From: JAXHUA01 sp034189695 | GTDB lineage: Bacteria > Chloroflexota > Dehalococcoidia > E44-bin15 | NCBI GenBank assembly: GCA_034189695.1 | Contig: JAXHUA010000122.1 | Location: 1-23,294 of the forward strand | Reading direction: 5' to 3' | DNA length: 23,294 nt | In this document: one piece after another, positions 14,963 to 23,109 of the stretch | Layout of the letters: every line of letters starts with the position of its first letter | How positions within the stretch are numbered: position 1 is the stretch's first letter | Notes under the pieces: generated by a model | Told to the model about the DNA's origin: nothing | What the model saw: only the letters and a program-made list of their open reading frames with translations | Databases searched by the model: none | Made by a program: the position numbers and the translations under genes

Positions 14963-15994
14963 CTAGCCAAATTTGGCGTCGGTCTCCTTTACCACCTCCT
15001 CGGCTTCGGCCATGATGCGGTCAAACAACTCTCGCACGGTGGGCAGGTCGTCGATCATGCCGGTGACCTGTCCCAAGGGAAGGATGGCGTCCTTCTCACT
15101 GGCGCCGTCGAGGAGTGCTGACAAAGAGGTAACATCGAATCCCAGGCGCGCCATGTCGGCGGGGCTGCGGCCCTTCAGGCCCATTGATATGAGCTGCCCC
15201 CACGAGGCCCCGGTCATCTGTTTAACCTCTATGGCGCTGGACATAGATTTGAATATGGGCGCCCGCTGTTGCTCCATGACCTCGGCAATATCGGTCTTGA
15301 GGAACCTGCCTGGCAGGCCATCGATCCTGGGAGTATACATGGTGTCTTCAACAGTAGCGTTGTGGCAAAGGCGTGCGATGCTTTCGTGGACGTCGGCCTC
15401 CTGGGTGAGGAGCAGCCTGGTGCCCATCGATATGCCGTCGGCGCCGAGCGCCAGGGCGGCTACCAGCCCGGCACCGTCGCAGAAGCCGCCAGCGGCGATG
15501 ATGGGTATGCTCAGCTCGCGGGCCATGTGTCGGACAAGCACCAGCGTGGTGACATCGCCGCCATGGGCCGCCGCTTCGTGTCCGGTCACGATCAGGGCAT
15601 CCGCTCCGTCCTTCTGCGAGCGGATGGCGTGTCTCATCATCACCACCGTGCCCATCACCTTCCCGCCGTACTCGTGGACCCCGTTGATGATCCAGTCGCC
15701 GCGGCCAAGGGCGTAGTTGACCACCGGCACCTTCTCCTCGATTATCACCTGGGCGTTCTCCCTGGCGTGGGGCAGGAGGAGCGTGGCGTTGGCGGCAAAG
15801 GGCCTGTCGGTGAGTGACCTGATCTCTCGTATCGCTTCCCTAGTCTGGTCAGGGGTGAGCGGGCCGGTGGCGAGCATCCCAAGTCCACCGGCGTTGGAGA
15901 CTGCGGCAATGAGCTTCGGCATGGCCACCATGCTCATGCCGGCAAGCATGATGGGGCGTTCTATGCCGAACAGCTCGGTCATCCTAGTCTTCAT
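14963..15994 (-). CDS. Nitronate monooxygenase-like flavoprotein, paralogue 3
   Basis: A 343-aa flavoprotein, the first gene of the three-gene cluster in transcription order. MKTRMTELFGIERPIMLAGM, AVSNAGGLGML and IPIIAAGGFCDGAGLVAALALGADGISMGTRL give the FMN site; GHEAAAHGGD keeps the catalytic His144. It is closest to paralogue 2, sharing the N-terminus and the ASWGQ block, so the two look like a tandem duplication. I chose the ATG at 15994 because it aligns with paralogue 2 and has AAGGAG 11 bases upstream; a longer frame to 16090 adds a Cys/Arg-rich stretch absent from the relatives. A promoter at about 16100-16129 probably drives the cluster. Confidence 0.88.
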   Translation of the reverse strand: MKTRMTELFGIERPIMLAGMSMVAMPKLIAAVSNAGGLGMLATGPLTPDQTREAIREIRSLTDRPFAANATLLLPHARENAQVIIEEKVPVVNYALGRGDWIINGVHEYGGKVMGTVVMMRHAIRSQKDGADALIVTGHEAAAHGGDVTTLVLVRHMARELSIPIIAAGGFCDGAGLVAALALGADGISMGTRLLLTQEADVHESIARLCHNATVEDTMYTPRIDGLPGRFLKTDIAEVMEQQRAPIFKSMSSAIEVKQMTGASWGQLISMGLKGRSPADMARLGFDVTSLSALLDGASEKDAILPLGQVTGMIDDLPTVRELFDRIMAEAEEVVKETDAKFG

Positions 15995-16099
15995 ATGTAA
16001 ATGTGCTCCTTGTCGTGTGCTGCTGGACTCTCCCAAACGGTTCCGTAATGGACTGCAGTGTCTGTCTCGCGCGCAGTTGACGAGACACACACCGCTCTC

Positions 16100-16129
16100 A
16101 GTATATCATCGGGGGTCAGGTTTGAACAA
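16100..16129 (-). promoter_or_regulatory. Probable promoter of the flavoprotein cluster
   Basis: On the minus strand TATACT (16105-16100) is five of six to the -10 consensus, with TTGTTC (16129-16124) 18 nt upstream as a weak -35. The leader to the ATG at 15994 would be about 100 nt. Confidence 0.35.
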
Positions 16130-16256
16130 CTCAGGCCGCTGGCCGCTCGCCACGAGCGCTCACAGCGGTTTCCCACCTCCGCACCGAGCCCGTCGGTGGC
16201 GGCTATGCTGGATTTCGCCCGAGGTTATCAACTATAATCGAGGGAGGCTGGTGCAC

Positions 16257-18017
16257 ATGCTGAGAACACACGTTTGTGGTCAACTCAACGTGGACAACGT
16301 CGGCGAGCAGGTGATGCTCGCCGGTTGGGTTCATCGCCGCAGGGATCACGGCGGCCTAATCTTCATCGACCTGAGGGACCGCGAAGGTCTGGTACAGGTG
16401 GTCTTCAATCCAGAGGTCTCCGCCGTGGTGCACGAAGAGGCTACCAGGCTGCGCAACGAGTGCGTGATTAGGGTCAGCGGCCAGGTGGAGAGGCGCCCAT
16501 CAGGGAGGAGGAATCCGAACTTGGCCACGGGCGAGGTTGAAGTCGTCGCCCGGGAACTGGAAGTGCTGAATGCCTCGAAGACGCCCCCCTTCAGCGTGAA
16601 CGAGGACGTTGACGTGGACGAGAACGTCCGCTTCAAGTACCGCTATCTCGATCTGCGCCGGCAGAAGATGAAGGAGAACATCATCCTACGCCACCGCGTC
16701 GTCAGGTTCATGCGCGACTTCCTGGATGCCAGGGGCTTCATTGAGATAGAGACACCCATTCTCATCAAGAGTACCCCGGAGGGGGCGCGGGACTACCTGG
16801 TGCCGAGCCGGGTGCAACCGGGGAAGTTCTACGCTCTTCCGCAGTCCCCGCAGCAGCTCAAACAGCTCCTTATGGTCGCCGGCTTTGAGAGGTACTACCA
16901 GATTGCCAGGTGCTTTCGGGACGAGGACCAGCGCGCCGACCGTCAGCCGGAGTTCACCCAGCTTGACGTCGAGATGAGCTTCGTCGAAGAGGAGGATATT
17001 CTCCAGCTCACCGAGGAGCTGTTCACGTCGCTGGTGGAGTCGGTCACGCCGGACATGCGGGTTTTCAGACCTTTCCCGCGGCTGTCATTTGCTGAGGCGA
17101 TGGAGCGCTACGGCACGGACAAGCCGGACCTGCGCTACGGGCTCGAGATACACGATGTATCGGACGTTGCGGGTGAGTCGGAATTCGCGGTGCTGCGCTC
17201 GGCGGTGGAGACAGGTGGCGTGGTTAGGGGATTCGCTGCCCCCGGGTGCGCCGGCTACTCGCGGCGCCAGGTCAATGAGCTGGCCGAGTTCGTGCAGGCC
17301 AGGGGTGCCAGAGGGCTCGTCAGCCTGCCGGTCGGTGACGCGGACGGCAAATCGGTGGCCGCTAGATTCCTTACGCCGGACCAGGTCGGGCAAATGGCGC
17401 ACCGCCTCGGAGCGAGCAACGGGGATATGCTGCTCATTGTTGCCGGAGAGGCCAGGATGGTTGCTGACTCGCTCGGTGCGCTGCGAGAGGAGATGGCGCG
17501 CCGGCTCGAACTCGCCGATCCCGGCCTGCTGGCCTTCTGCTGGGTCATCGACTACCCGTTGCTGGAGAGGGGAACCGACGGCGGATGGGAGGCGATGCAT
17601 CATCCGTTCACGGCCCCGAGGGAGGAGGACGTGGCGCTGCTGGAGACCGCCCCCGAGAAGGTGCACGCCAAGCACTACGACATTGTGTGCAACGGTTGCG
17701 AGCTGTCCAGCGGCAGCATCAGGATTCACTCAAGGGGGCTCCAGGAGCGGGTCCTCAGAGTGCTGGGGTACACCGACGAGGAGATTGGGCAACGGTTTGG
17801 CCATCTGCTCGAAGCGTTCGAGTATGGTGCTCCACCGCACGGCGGCATAGCGCCGGGCATCGACCGGCTGGTGATGCTTCTGGCTGGCGAGGAGACCATC
17901 CGGGACGTCATTCCCTTCCCGAAGAACCAGGGCGCGGCGGACGTGATGTTTGACTCTCCGTCAGAGGTGTCCGAGGGGCAGCTCAGGGAGCTTCATCTGA
18001 AGTTGCAGCTTGACTGA
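16257..18017 (+). CDS. aspS: Aspartyl-tRNA synthetase, predicted non-discriminating (AspRS2-type)
   Basis: A 586-aa class II synthetase of normal bacterial length. It has the N-terminal anticodon-binding OB domain (GWVHRRRDHGGLIFIDLRDREG), motif 2 (RCFRDEDQRADRQPEFTQLD), a bacterial GAD insertion (about 300-400) and motif 3 (GGIAPGIDRLVMLLAG). Residues 31 (His, in RDHGG) and 83 (Gly, in RPSGRRNP) equal H31 and G83 of the Pseudomonas aeruginosa enzyme, which are linked to charging of both tRNA-Asp and tRNA-Asn; E. coli has Leu at 31. Asn-tRNA would then be made by GatCAB transamidation. The ATG at 16257 has GGAGG nine bases upstream; a GTG two codons earlier is too close. It is transcribed divergently from the flavoprotein cluster and converges with livF. 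Confidence 0.95.
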   Translation: MLRTHVCGQLNVDNVGEQVMLAGWVHRRRDHGGLIFIDLRDREGLVQVVFNPEVSAVVHEEATRLRNECVIRVSGQVERRPSGRRNPNLATGEVEVVARELEVLNASKTPPFSVNEDVDVDENVRFKYRYLDLRRQKMKENIILRHRVVRFMRDFLDARGFIEIETPILIKSTPEGARDYLVPSRVQPGKFYALPQSPQQLKQLLMVAGFERYYQIARCFRDEDQRADRQPEFTQLDVEMSFVEEEDILQLTEELFTSLVESVTPDMRVFRPFPRLSFAEAMERYGTDKPDLRYGLEIHDVSDVAGESEFAVLRSAVETGGVVRGFAAPGCAGYSRRQVNELAEFVQARGARGLVSLPVGDADGKSVAARFLTPDQVGQMAHRLGASNGDMLLIVAGEARMVADSLGALREEMARRLELADPGLLAFCWVIDYPLLERGTDGGWEAMHHPFTAPREEDVALLETAPEKVHAKHYDIVCNGCELSSGSIRIHSRGLQERVLRVLGYTDEEIGQRFGHLLEAFEYGAPPHGGIAPGIDRLVMLLAGEETIRDVIPFPKNQGAADVMFDSPSEVSEGQLRELHLKLQLD

Positions 18018-18075
18018 GGAAGGTCTCCGTGGGCCCGGGCCGCGCGACAGGCTGGCCGAGGTCTCTCCTAAGCCC

Positions 18076-18783
18076 TCACATGCCGAGGTAGGCCTCCCTG
18101 ATGTCGTGGGCGGCCGCTATTTCATCGACAGTCCCCTCTGCCTTGATGATGCCCTCGTGCATCACGTAGGCGTAGTCGGCGACACCCAGGCTCACTTCGA
18201 CGTTCTGCTCAACGAGGAGGATGGTGAGGCCTATCTCAGTTCTCATCTTCGTGATGGCATCATATACCTCACCCACGAGCTTGGGGGCCAGTCCCTGGCT
18301 CGGCTCGTCGAGCATTATCATTCGGGGTCTGGTCATCAGCGCACGGGCTATGGTAAGCATCTGCTGCTGTCCGCCGCTGAGCGAGCCAGCCTTCTGTTTG
18401 GCACGTTCCTTCAGGATGGGGAAGAGGGAGTACACCAGTTCGAGGGACTCGGGGATGGACTTGGCCGCCTTTCTGGGGTAGGCGCCCATCATGAGGTTCT
18501 CGCGGGTGCTCATGCTGGCAAACAGATGCCTGCCCTCCGGCACCAGCGTGATGCCCATCTCCACCTTCTTGTGAGACGGCAGCCGGGTGACGTCTCCCTC
18601 CTCGTAAGTGATGGTTCCACCCCAGGGCTGGAGAGACCCCAGGACGGTTCTCAGCAGGGTTGTCTTCCCCACACCATTAGGCCCCAGCAACGCGGTGATC
18701 GACCCTTTCTTCACCTTCAGGCTGGGTCCCCACAGCACCTGCATCGGGCCGTAGCCGGATTCAAGTCCCTCAACTCGTAGCAT
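18076..18783 (-). CDS. livF: Branched-chain amino-acid-type ABC transporter ATPase LivF
   Basis: A 235-aa ATPase, the second nucleotide-binding subunit of a Liv-type importer. Walker A is GPNGVGKTT (34-42), the signature is a canonical LSGGQ (135-139) and Walker B is MIMLDE (155-160). LVPEGRHLFASMSTRENL is the LivF-typical region after the Q-loop, and LVEQNVEVSL carries the family's E-Q in place of the usual switch His. Length and motifs are normal. Its ATG overlaps the end of livG by 14 bp, so the two are translationally coupled. It is the last gene of the operon and converges with aspS with only about 60 nt between stops. Confidence 0.93.
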   Translation of the reverse strand: MLRVEGLESGYGPMQVLWGPSLKVKKGSITALLGPNGVGKTTLLRTVLGSLQPWGGTITYEEGDVTRLPSHKKVEMGITLVPEGRHLFASMSTRENLMMGAYPRKAAKSIPESLELVYSLFPILKERAKQKAGSLSGGQQQMLTIARALMTRPRMIMLDEPSQGLAPKLVGEVYDAITKMRTEIGLTILLVEQNVEVSLGVADYAYVMHEGIIKAEGTVDEIAAAHDIREAYLGM

Positions 18784-19531
18784 CGCTCTCCTCGACGTTG
18801 GGGCGTCCCAGGTACACGTCCACGACCCGCTGGTCGCTCAGGGCCTCGGCCGTTGGGGCGTCGACCAGTTTCCTCCCCTGGTGAATGACGACTACCCTGT
18901 CGGCGAAGCCTTTGACGGCCCGCATGATATGCTCAACCATGGAGATGACAGCGACGCCTTCCTCCCGCTGGATCCTCTTCATAAGGCTTACGATCCCGTC
19001 GATGTCCTTGGGGTGCATGCCGGCCATGGCCTCGTCCATCAGGAGGAGCTTCGGCTTCATTGCGAACGCGCGGGCCATCTCCATCAACTTCTTCTCGACG
19101 GGGGTGAGGTTCCCCGCCGGCTTGTCCCTGTGCTCAGAGATGCCCATGACCTCGAGGTAATGGTCAGCCATCTCCAGCGACTGGTCCACGCTCAGTTTGT
19201 CCGCCAGCGAACCGAACATGGCCCCCACGGCCACATTCTCGCGGACTGATGCGGAGGCGAATGGCCTCGGGATCTGGAAGGTCCGTCCCATTCCCATGGG
19301 TGACCGCCGGTAGATGGGCACCCTGGTGATGTCGGCGCCCTCGAAGAGGACCTTGCCCTCGTCGGGCACGTAGACGCCGCTGATGACGTTGTACAGTGTG
19401 GTCTTGCCGCTGCCGTTGGGGCCGACTATGCCCAGTGCCTCTCCGTGATGCACGTCCAGGTTCATACTGTCGACGGCCACCAGGCCACCGAACCTCTTGG
19501 TCACGTTCTCCAACCTCAATAGCGCCGTCAT
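18770..19531 (-). CDS. livG: Branched-chain amino-acid-type ABC transporter ATPase LivG (degenerate signature)
   Basis: A 253-aa ATPase with Walker A GPNGSGKTT (37-45), Q-loop Q86, Walker B LLLMDE (162-167) and switch His201 (SMVEHIM). The ABC signature reads LTPVE (142-146) instead of LSGGQ, losing the Gly pair and Gln; the following KKLMEMARAF keeps the helix. Variation at this site is known in LivG branches, so the partner LivF, which has an intact signature, probably forms the main hydrolysis site. The ATG lies nine bases after the livM stop, in an operon order of H-M-G-F. Confidence 0.92.
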   Translation of the reverse strand: MTALLRLENVTKRFGGLVAVDSMNLDVHHGEALGIVGPNGSGKTTLYNVISGVYVPDEGKVLFEGADITRVPIYRRSPMGMGRTFQIPRPFASASVRENVAVGAMFGSLADKLSVDQSLEMADHYLEVMGISEHRDKPAGNLTPVEKKLMEMARAFAMKPKLLLMDEAMAGMHPKDIDGIVSLMKRIQREEGVAVISMVEHIMRAVKGFADRVVVIHQGRKLVDAPTAEALSDQRVVDVYLGRPNVEESDATS

Positions 19532-19540
19532 GACGTCAGC

Positions 19541-20551
19541 CTACACTATATATCTCTCCAATGCCGTGCCCTTGACCTTCCGCTTCACCACGCCGACGAT
19601 CCCCTGCGGGAAGGTGACGATGATGACGAGGAGGGCCGGGGCGAAGATGAGCAGTTGATATCCCGGCAACGCGATGGCCAGCCAGTACTTCGATAGCCCG
19701 TATACCAGTCCTCCGACGACGGGGCCGAGGAGTGTGCCGGCGCCCCCAAGCATGACGATGACAATCGCCTCCACCGTGTAGGTTATGAGGAAGACGTCGG
19801 CCGGGAACACGTACGTCGTTTTCAGGGCCCAGGCCGAGGCTCCTATCAGGCCGGCGAAGGCGGCGCTGGTCACGAACGCGATTATCTTGTACTTGGTGAC
19901 GTTGATACCCATGACCTTGGCGGCGTCCTCGTCCTCTCTCAGCGCGGTCAAGGCATAGCCGACCCGGGTCCTCATGTAGTGGATGGTCACGAAGGCTGCG
20001 ACTATGGCTATGAGGAGTACCAGCACATCCGCCCAGAAGGTGGACAGGGAGTTGGCTGTCGGCCCGAACACCTCTTTGAGCTGGCGGGAGAAGATGATGC
20101 CTTCCGAGCCGCCCCATATCTTAGCCCCGTCGATGAAGTATCTGAACCCCTCGCTCACGCCTATCGTGGCAATGGCGAAGTAGGCGCCGCGCAGTCGCAG
20201 GGCGACACCGCCCACCGCTATCGACAGCAGGACCGCCATGACTACTCCCAGGATGAGGCCGATGGCGATTATGCCCACTCCGAGCTGCGGAAACGCGGCG
20301 AGCCTGGATATCGCTATGGCCATGCCGTAGGAGCCGAGGGCAATGAAGGCCACGTAGCCGAAGTCCACATACCTGGTCATGCCGATGAACACGTTGAACG
20401 CCTGGCCGACAGCGGCGTAGAACAGCACCAGGGCCACCATCTGCCACATGCCGGGCAGATACAGGCCCAGCAACAGCAGGATGATGTACGCCGCGTAGAC
20501 CGGCAGGAGCGGCAGGTACTTCATCAATCCAGACCAGCGTGGGGCAGCCAT
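19541..20551 (-). CDS. livM: Branched-chain amino-acid-type ABC transporter permease LivM
   Basis: A 336-aa integral membrane protein with about eight to ten hydrophobic segments. QAFNVFIGMTRYVDFGYVAF is the LivM start-of-core motif. LREDEDAAKVMGINVTKYK is the cytoplasmic coupling loop that contacts the ATPase, and AIVIVMLGGAGTLLGPVVGG is the conserved C-terminal membrane hairpin. It pairs with LivH to form the channel. The ATG has AGGAG five bases upstream and lies eight bases after the livH stop. All family blocks are intact. Confidence 0.93.
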   Translation of the reverse strand: MAAPRWSGLMKYLPLLPVYAAYIILLLLGLYLPGMWQMVALVLFYAAVGQAFNVFIGMTRYVDFGYVAFIALGSYGMAIAISRLAAFPQLGVGIIAIGLILGVVMAVLLSIAVGGVALRLRGAYFAIATIGVSEGFRYFIDGAKIWGGSEGIIFSRQLKEVFGPTANSLSTFWADVLVLLIAIVAAFVTIHYMRTRVGYALTALREDEDAAKVMGINVTKYKIIAFVTSAAFAGLIGASAWALKTTYVFPADVFLITYTVEAIVIVMLGGAGTLLGPVVGGLVYGLSKYWLAIALPGYQLLIFAPALLVIIVTFPQGIVGVVKRKVKGTALERYIV

Positions 20552-20559
20552 CTCGACTC

Positions 20560-21447
20560 CTACTTACCTCCCAGCAGGCCGGTGGGCTTCCACAAAAGGA
20601 GCCCCAGCAGTATCGCGAAGGACAGGAACCTGGTGAGAGCGAAGGGTTCCACATTGGGCAGCAGCGAGAAGAGGGTATACGAGCCGTTCTCCACGAGGCC
20701 GAATATCAGGCCGGCGTAGAAGGCCCCCCAGGGCGAGGTCAGCCCACCGAGAACGGCTATGACGAAGGCTTTGAGCGTGTACCCGGCACCCATATAGGGG
20801 TTGATGCCAACCGGAATGAACATCGTGAGGAGGACCCCGCTCATAACGGTGAGGCCGATCCCGACGGCGAAGCTGGTTCCATAGACCCGTCCGACATTCA
20901 CCCCGCACACCCGCGCGCCTTCCGCGTCCTCAACCACCGTTCTGATGGCCGTTCCGGCCCGGGTCTTCTTGAACCACAGGTAGACCAGCACCGCTATGGC
21001 GATTGCCCCGAGGAATGCGTACAGCTTGGTAAGAGGGATGACGGTGATTGGCAGGGCTATCTTGCCCAGAGCCCAGTTGAATCCCCGGAACTCCGAGCCC
21101 CACAGGACCTTCGCTACCTCCTCGAGGAGAATGCCAATGGCGAATGTGGCGAGCAGTGTGGCCAGCTCGGGGGCGCCGATGAGCCTTCTCATGATGAGAT
21201 AGAAGAAGACCAGGCCCAGGGCGATGCCTATGACCAGGGCGATCGGGATCGCGGCTGGTGGGGGCAGACCGAGCAATACGAAGAGCCAGTAGGTGATGAA
21301 TGCTCCGGCCATGATGAAGGCTCCGTGCCCGACATTAACAACACGGAGCACCCCGAAGATGAGACTGAGCCCCATCGTGGCAACGCCATAGACGGCTCCC
21401 AGGAGCAGCCCCTGCGTCAGGTTTCCCGCTAGCTGTTCGAGCAGCAT
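20560..21447 (-). CDS. livH: Branched-chain amino-acid-type ABC transporter permease LivH
   Basis: A 295-aa membrane permease. GLLLGAVYGVATMGLSLIFGVLRVVNVGHGAFIMAG is the typical LivH N-terminal block, EDAEGARVCGVNVGRVYG the coupling loop, and IAVLGGLTSPWGAFYAGLIFGLVE the C-terminal signature. It forms the translocation pore with LivM. The ribosome site is weak (GAAGAG about 11 nt upstream of the ATG). It is the first permease gene after the binding-protein gene, separated from it by 175 nt that hold a strong hairpin, so its transcription is probably lower than that of livK. Confidence 0.93.
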   Translation of the reverse strand: MLLEQLAGNLTQGLLLGAVYGVATMGLSLIFGVLRVVNVGHGAFIMAGAFITYWLFVLLGLPPPAAIPIALVIGIALGLVFFYLIMRRLIGAPELATLLATFAIGILLEEVAKVLWGSEFRGFNWALGKIALPITVIPLTKLYAFLGAIAIAVLVYLWFKKTRAGTAIRTVVEDAEGARVCGVNVGRVYGTSFAVGIGLTVMSGVLLTMFIPVGINPYMGAGYTLKAFVIAVLGGLTSPWGAFYAGLIFGLVENGSYTLFSLLPNVEPFALTRFLSFAILLGLLLWKPTGLLGGK

Positions 21448-21493
21448 GCTATATCGGCTCTTCGTGTCTATGTGAAGACAGCATCAGAAAGGA

Positions 21494-21527
21494 GGGCCCT
21501 CAAGCCCGCAACTGGGCTTAAGGGCCC
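21494..21527 (-). terminator. Intercistronic terminator/attenuating hairpin between livK and livH
   Basis: Arms 21494-21507 and 21514-21527 pair over 14 bp with a six-base loop. On the minus-strand RNA the single non-Watson-Crick position is a U-G wobble, whereas on the plus strand it would be a C-A mismatch, so the structure suits liv-direction transcripts. TCCTTTCTG follows, a weak T-rich tail consistent with partial termination after livK. Confidence 0.7.
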
Positions 21528-21622
21528 TGGTTATTGACTCAAGCTGGCAAGACGACCCATCTGTGCCTGCATGCGATGCGGCCAGTGTCCCCGCTTCCTC
21601 CGCGACCCCGTACGCATACGTC

Positions 21623-22912
21623 CTAGTCGGGGATTGCCTTGACGCCAGCCTCTCTCTCAGCGATAGTAGGTATAGGATAGCAGAGCTCCCCCGTCTGTGC
21701 TTCAGCAGGCCATATGATGACTCTCTCGCCGTCCTGCCACTGGACGTCCACCATCGAATGCCCAACCTGAAGGCCGGTCTCGTCAACATCCCAGCCACCG
21801 TAGAAGGACATGAAGTTGAGCTCTCCAAGCGCGTCCCTGACGGCGTCGGAGTCGAGGCTGTCGACCTTCTCCGCCGCCAGCACCAGCGCCAGGACCGCGG
21901 CTCCCGCCTCGGCGGCGTGGTAGTCGGGCATGAGGTCCTCACCGGCGATTTCCTGGAACAGGTCCAGGAAGTCATCCTGAGACGGGCCAAACCACTCCAG
22001 CCCGGCGGCCTGAGCCGCCTCGGCCGAATAGGTGACTCCGTACTCCCAGTGCGAGGGACCCATCACACCCTCTGCGGCGCAGGTCAAAGCTTCATAGAAG
22101 GCAGGCAGCGTGGCGCTGGCTATGAGGGAAATCGCACTGGCGTTGATATCCAGGTCCGCCACCTGGCGGCACAGAAGCTGGCCGTCTTCGTAGTGGCCGC
22201 CGCCAAGAATGATGTCTGGCTCGGTAGCCTTCAAGTCAGAGAGCAGCGGCGTAAGGTCGGTCACACCTTGTGGATACGTCTCAGCGAAGACAATCTCGAA
22301 GCCCAGGTTCTCGGCGTGAGCCTCGGCTCCATCCATGACCATCCTGGCGAACTCAGACTCCTCATAGGCAAGCGCGACCCTGGTTGCGGTCGGGTCCACT
22401 TCGTGGATCATGTCGAGGGTCCCCACGTGGTACAGCTTCCCCGGGCCGATGGTCTGAACAGCGTACTCGTACCCCTGTTCGAATATGCGGTCGCTGGCCC
22501 CCCCGTGGTCCATGTACACCATACTGTACTGCTCGGCTATGGGAGCCCCGGCAAGCGTCAGTCCGGAGCTGTAGGGTGCGAGGATGAAATCGACATTGTC
22601 CACCGTGATAAGCCGCTCGATGAGGCTGGTCACGGTCTCCTTCTTGGATTCACAGTCATACGAGATGTACTCGAGTGCAAACTGCTCTCCGCCGATGCTT
22701 ACACCCCCGTGCACGTCGTTGACCCACTTGATGCACGCCTGCACCCCGCCGTATGCCTGCTCGCCCGCCTTGGCGTGCGTACCCGACAGGCATATGGGGT
22801 GCCCTATGATGACGGACTCGTCCCCGCCGCCGCCACCACACCCGCTGGTGGTCAGAACCAGCGCCAGGATCAGGATAACGCCGAGCGACATAACGGTGAG
22901 TCGCTTCCTCAT
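21623..22912 (-). CDS. livK: Liv-type ABC transporter substrate-binding lipoprotein
   Basis: A 429-aa periplasmic-binding protein of type 1 fold (LivK/amide-binding class). The signal peptide MRKRLTVMSLGVILILALV ends in TSGC followed by a Gly run, which predicts a lipid-anchored protein. VIIGHPICLSGTHAKAGEQAYGGVQACIKWVND is the ligand-binding start, FILAPYSSGLTLAGAPIAEQYSMVYM the hinge region, and MPDYHAAEAGAAVLALVLAAEK the late conserved helix. The ligand may be a branched-chain amino acid, amide or aromatic acid; sequence cannot decide. The ATG at 22912 is preceded by AAGGGGGG; a longer frame to 22963 would bury the signal peptide. It is the first gene of the importer operon, with a long leader. 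Confidence 0.92.
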   Translation of the reverse strand: MRKRLTVMSLGVILILALVLTTSGCGGGGGDESVIIGHPICLSGTHAKAGEQAYGGVQACIKWVNDVHGGVSIGGEQFALEYISYDCESKKETVTSLIERLITVDNVDFILAPYSSGLTLAGAPIAEQYSMVYMDHGGASDRIFEQGYEYAVQTIGPGKLYHVGTLDMIHEVDPTATRVALAYEESEFARMVMDGAEAHAENLGFEIVFAETYPQGVTDLTPLLSDLKATEPDIILGGGHYEDGQLLCRQVADLDINASAISLIASATLPAFYEALTCAAEGVMGPSHWEYGVTYSAEAAQAAGLEWFGPSQDDFLDLFQEIAGEDLMPDYHAAEAGAAVLALVLAAEKVDSLDSDAVRDALGELNFMSFYGGWDVDETGLQVGHSMVDVQWQDGERVIIWPAEAQTGELCYPIPTIAEREAGVKAIPD

Positions 22913-22985
22913 GATGCCCCCCTTCTTGAGTTCCTCCATGCGCCGGGGCCTCGGTGAAAACATGGCGTCGGTGAGATGGAGTCCG

Positions 22986-23066
22986 TCAGTGCGCTGCCAA
23001 AAACAAGAAAAGGCGGCTCCTAATACAAGGAGCCACCATCAGCACCACAGCAAGCCGCTTCTTCAT
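22986..23066 (-). CDS. Candidate leader peptide (26 aa) of the liv operon
   Basis: An ATG frame of 26 codons lies within the predicted livK leader and spans the terminator hairpin. It starts MKKRLAVVLMVAPCI and has nine Leu, Val or Ile codons, which would fit sensing of branched-chain amino acids by translation. No good ribosome site precedes it, and the frame covers the terminator rather than ending before it, so this may be coincidence. Confidence 0.22.
   Translation of the reverse strand: MKKRLAVVLMVAPCIRSRLFLFLAAH
22999..23037 (-). terminator. Strong intrinsic terminator in the livK leader
   Basis: On the minus strand GGTGGCTCCT (23037-23028) pairs with AGGAGCCGCC (23021-23012) over 10 bp, one a G-U wobble, with a six-base loop, followed directly by TTTTCTTGTTTTT. 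It lies downstream of the predicted liv promoter and 87 nt upstream of the livK ATG, so it should act as an attenuator. GCGGCT at 23058-23053 can pair with AGCCGC of the 3' arm as a competing antiterminator. It might instead be the leftover end of an older upstream gene. Confidence 0.75.
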
Positions 23067-23109
23067 GCACACACTTGTCTTGTACGTGTATCGCCGACAC
23101 AGGGCCACG

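Noticed and set aside
16233..16238. Perfect TATAAT upstream of aspS
   Set aside because: Transcription would begin at about 16245, inside the ribosome site, and there is no -35, so it is probably not the main promoter.
15717..16256. N-terminal extension of aspS by 180 codons
   Set aside because: AspRS begins at MLRTHVCGQL as in relatives; the extension is antisense to paralogue 3 and intergenic DNA, and GGAGG lies before 16257.
18030..18050. GGCCCGGGCC palindrome between aspS and livF
   Set aside because: It has no loop and no T-run; likely chance in GC-rich sequence rather than a shared terminator.
21563..22957. Plus-strand 464-codon frame
   Set aside because: Antisense to the substrate-binding protein, which has a signal peptide and family motifs.
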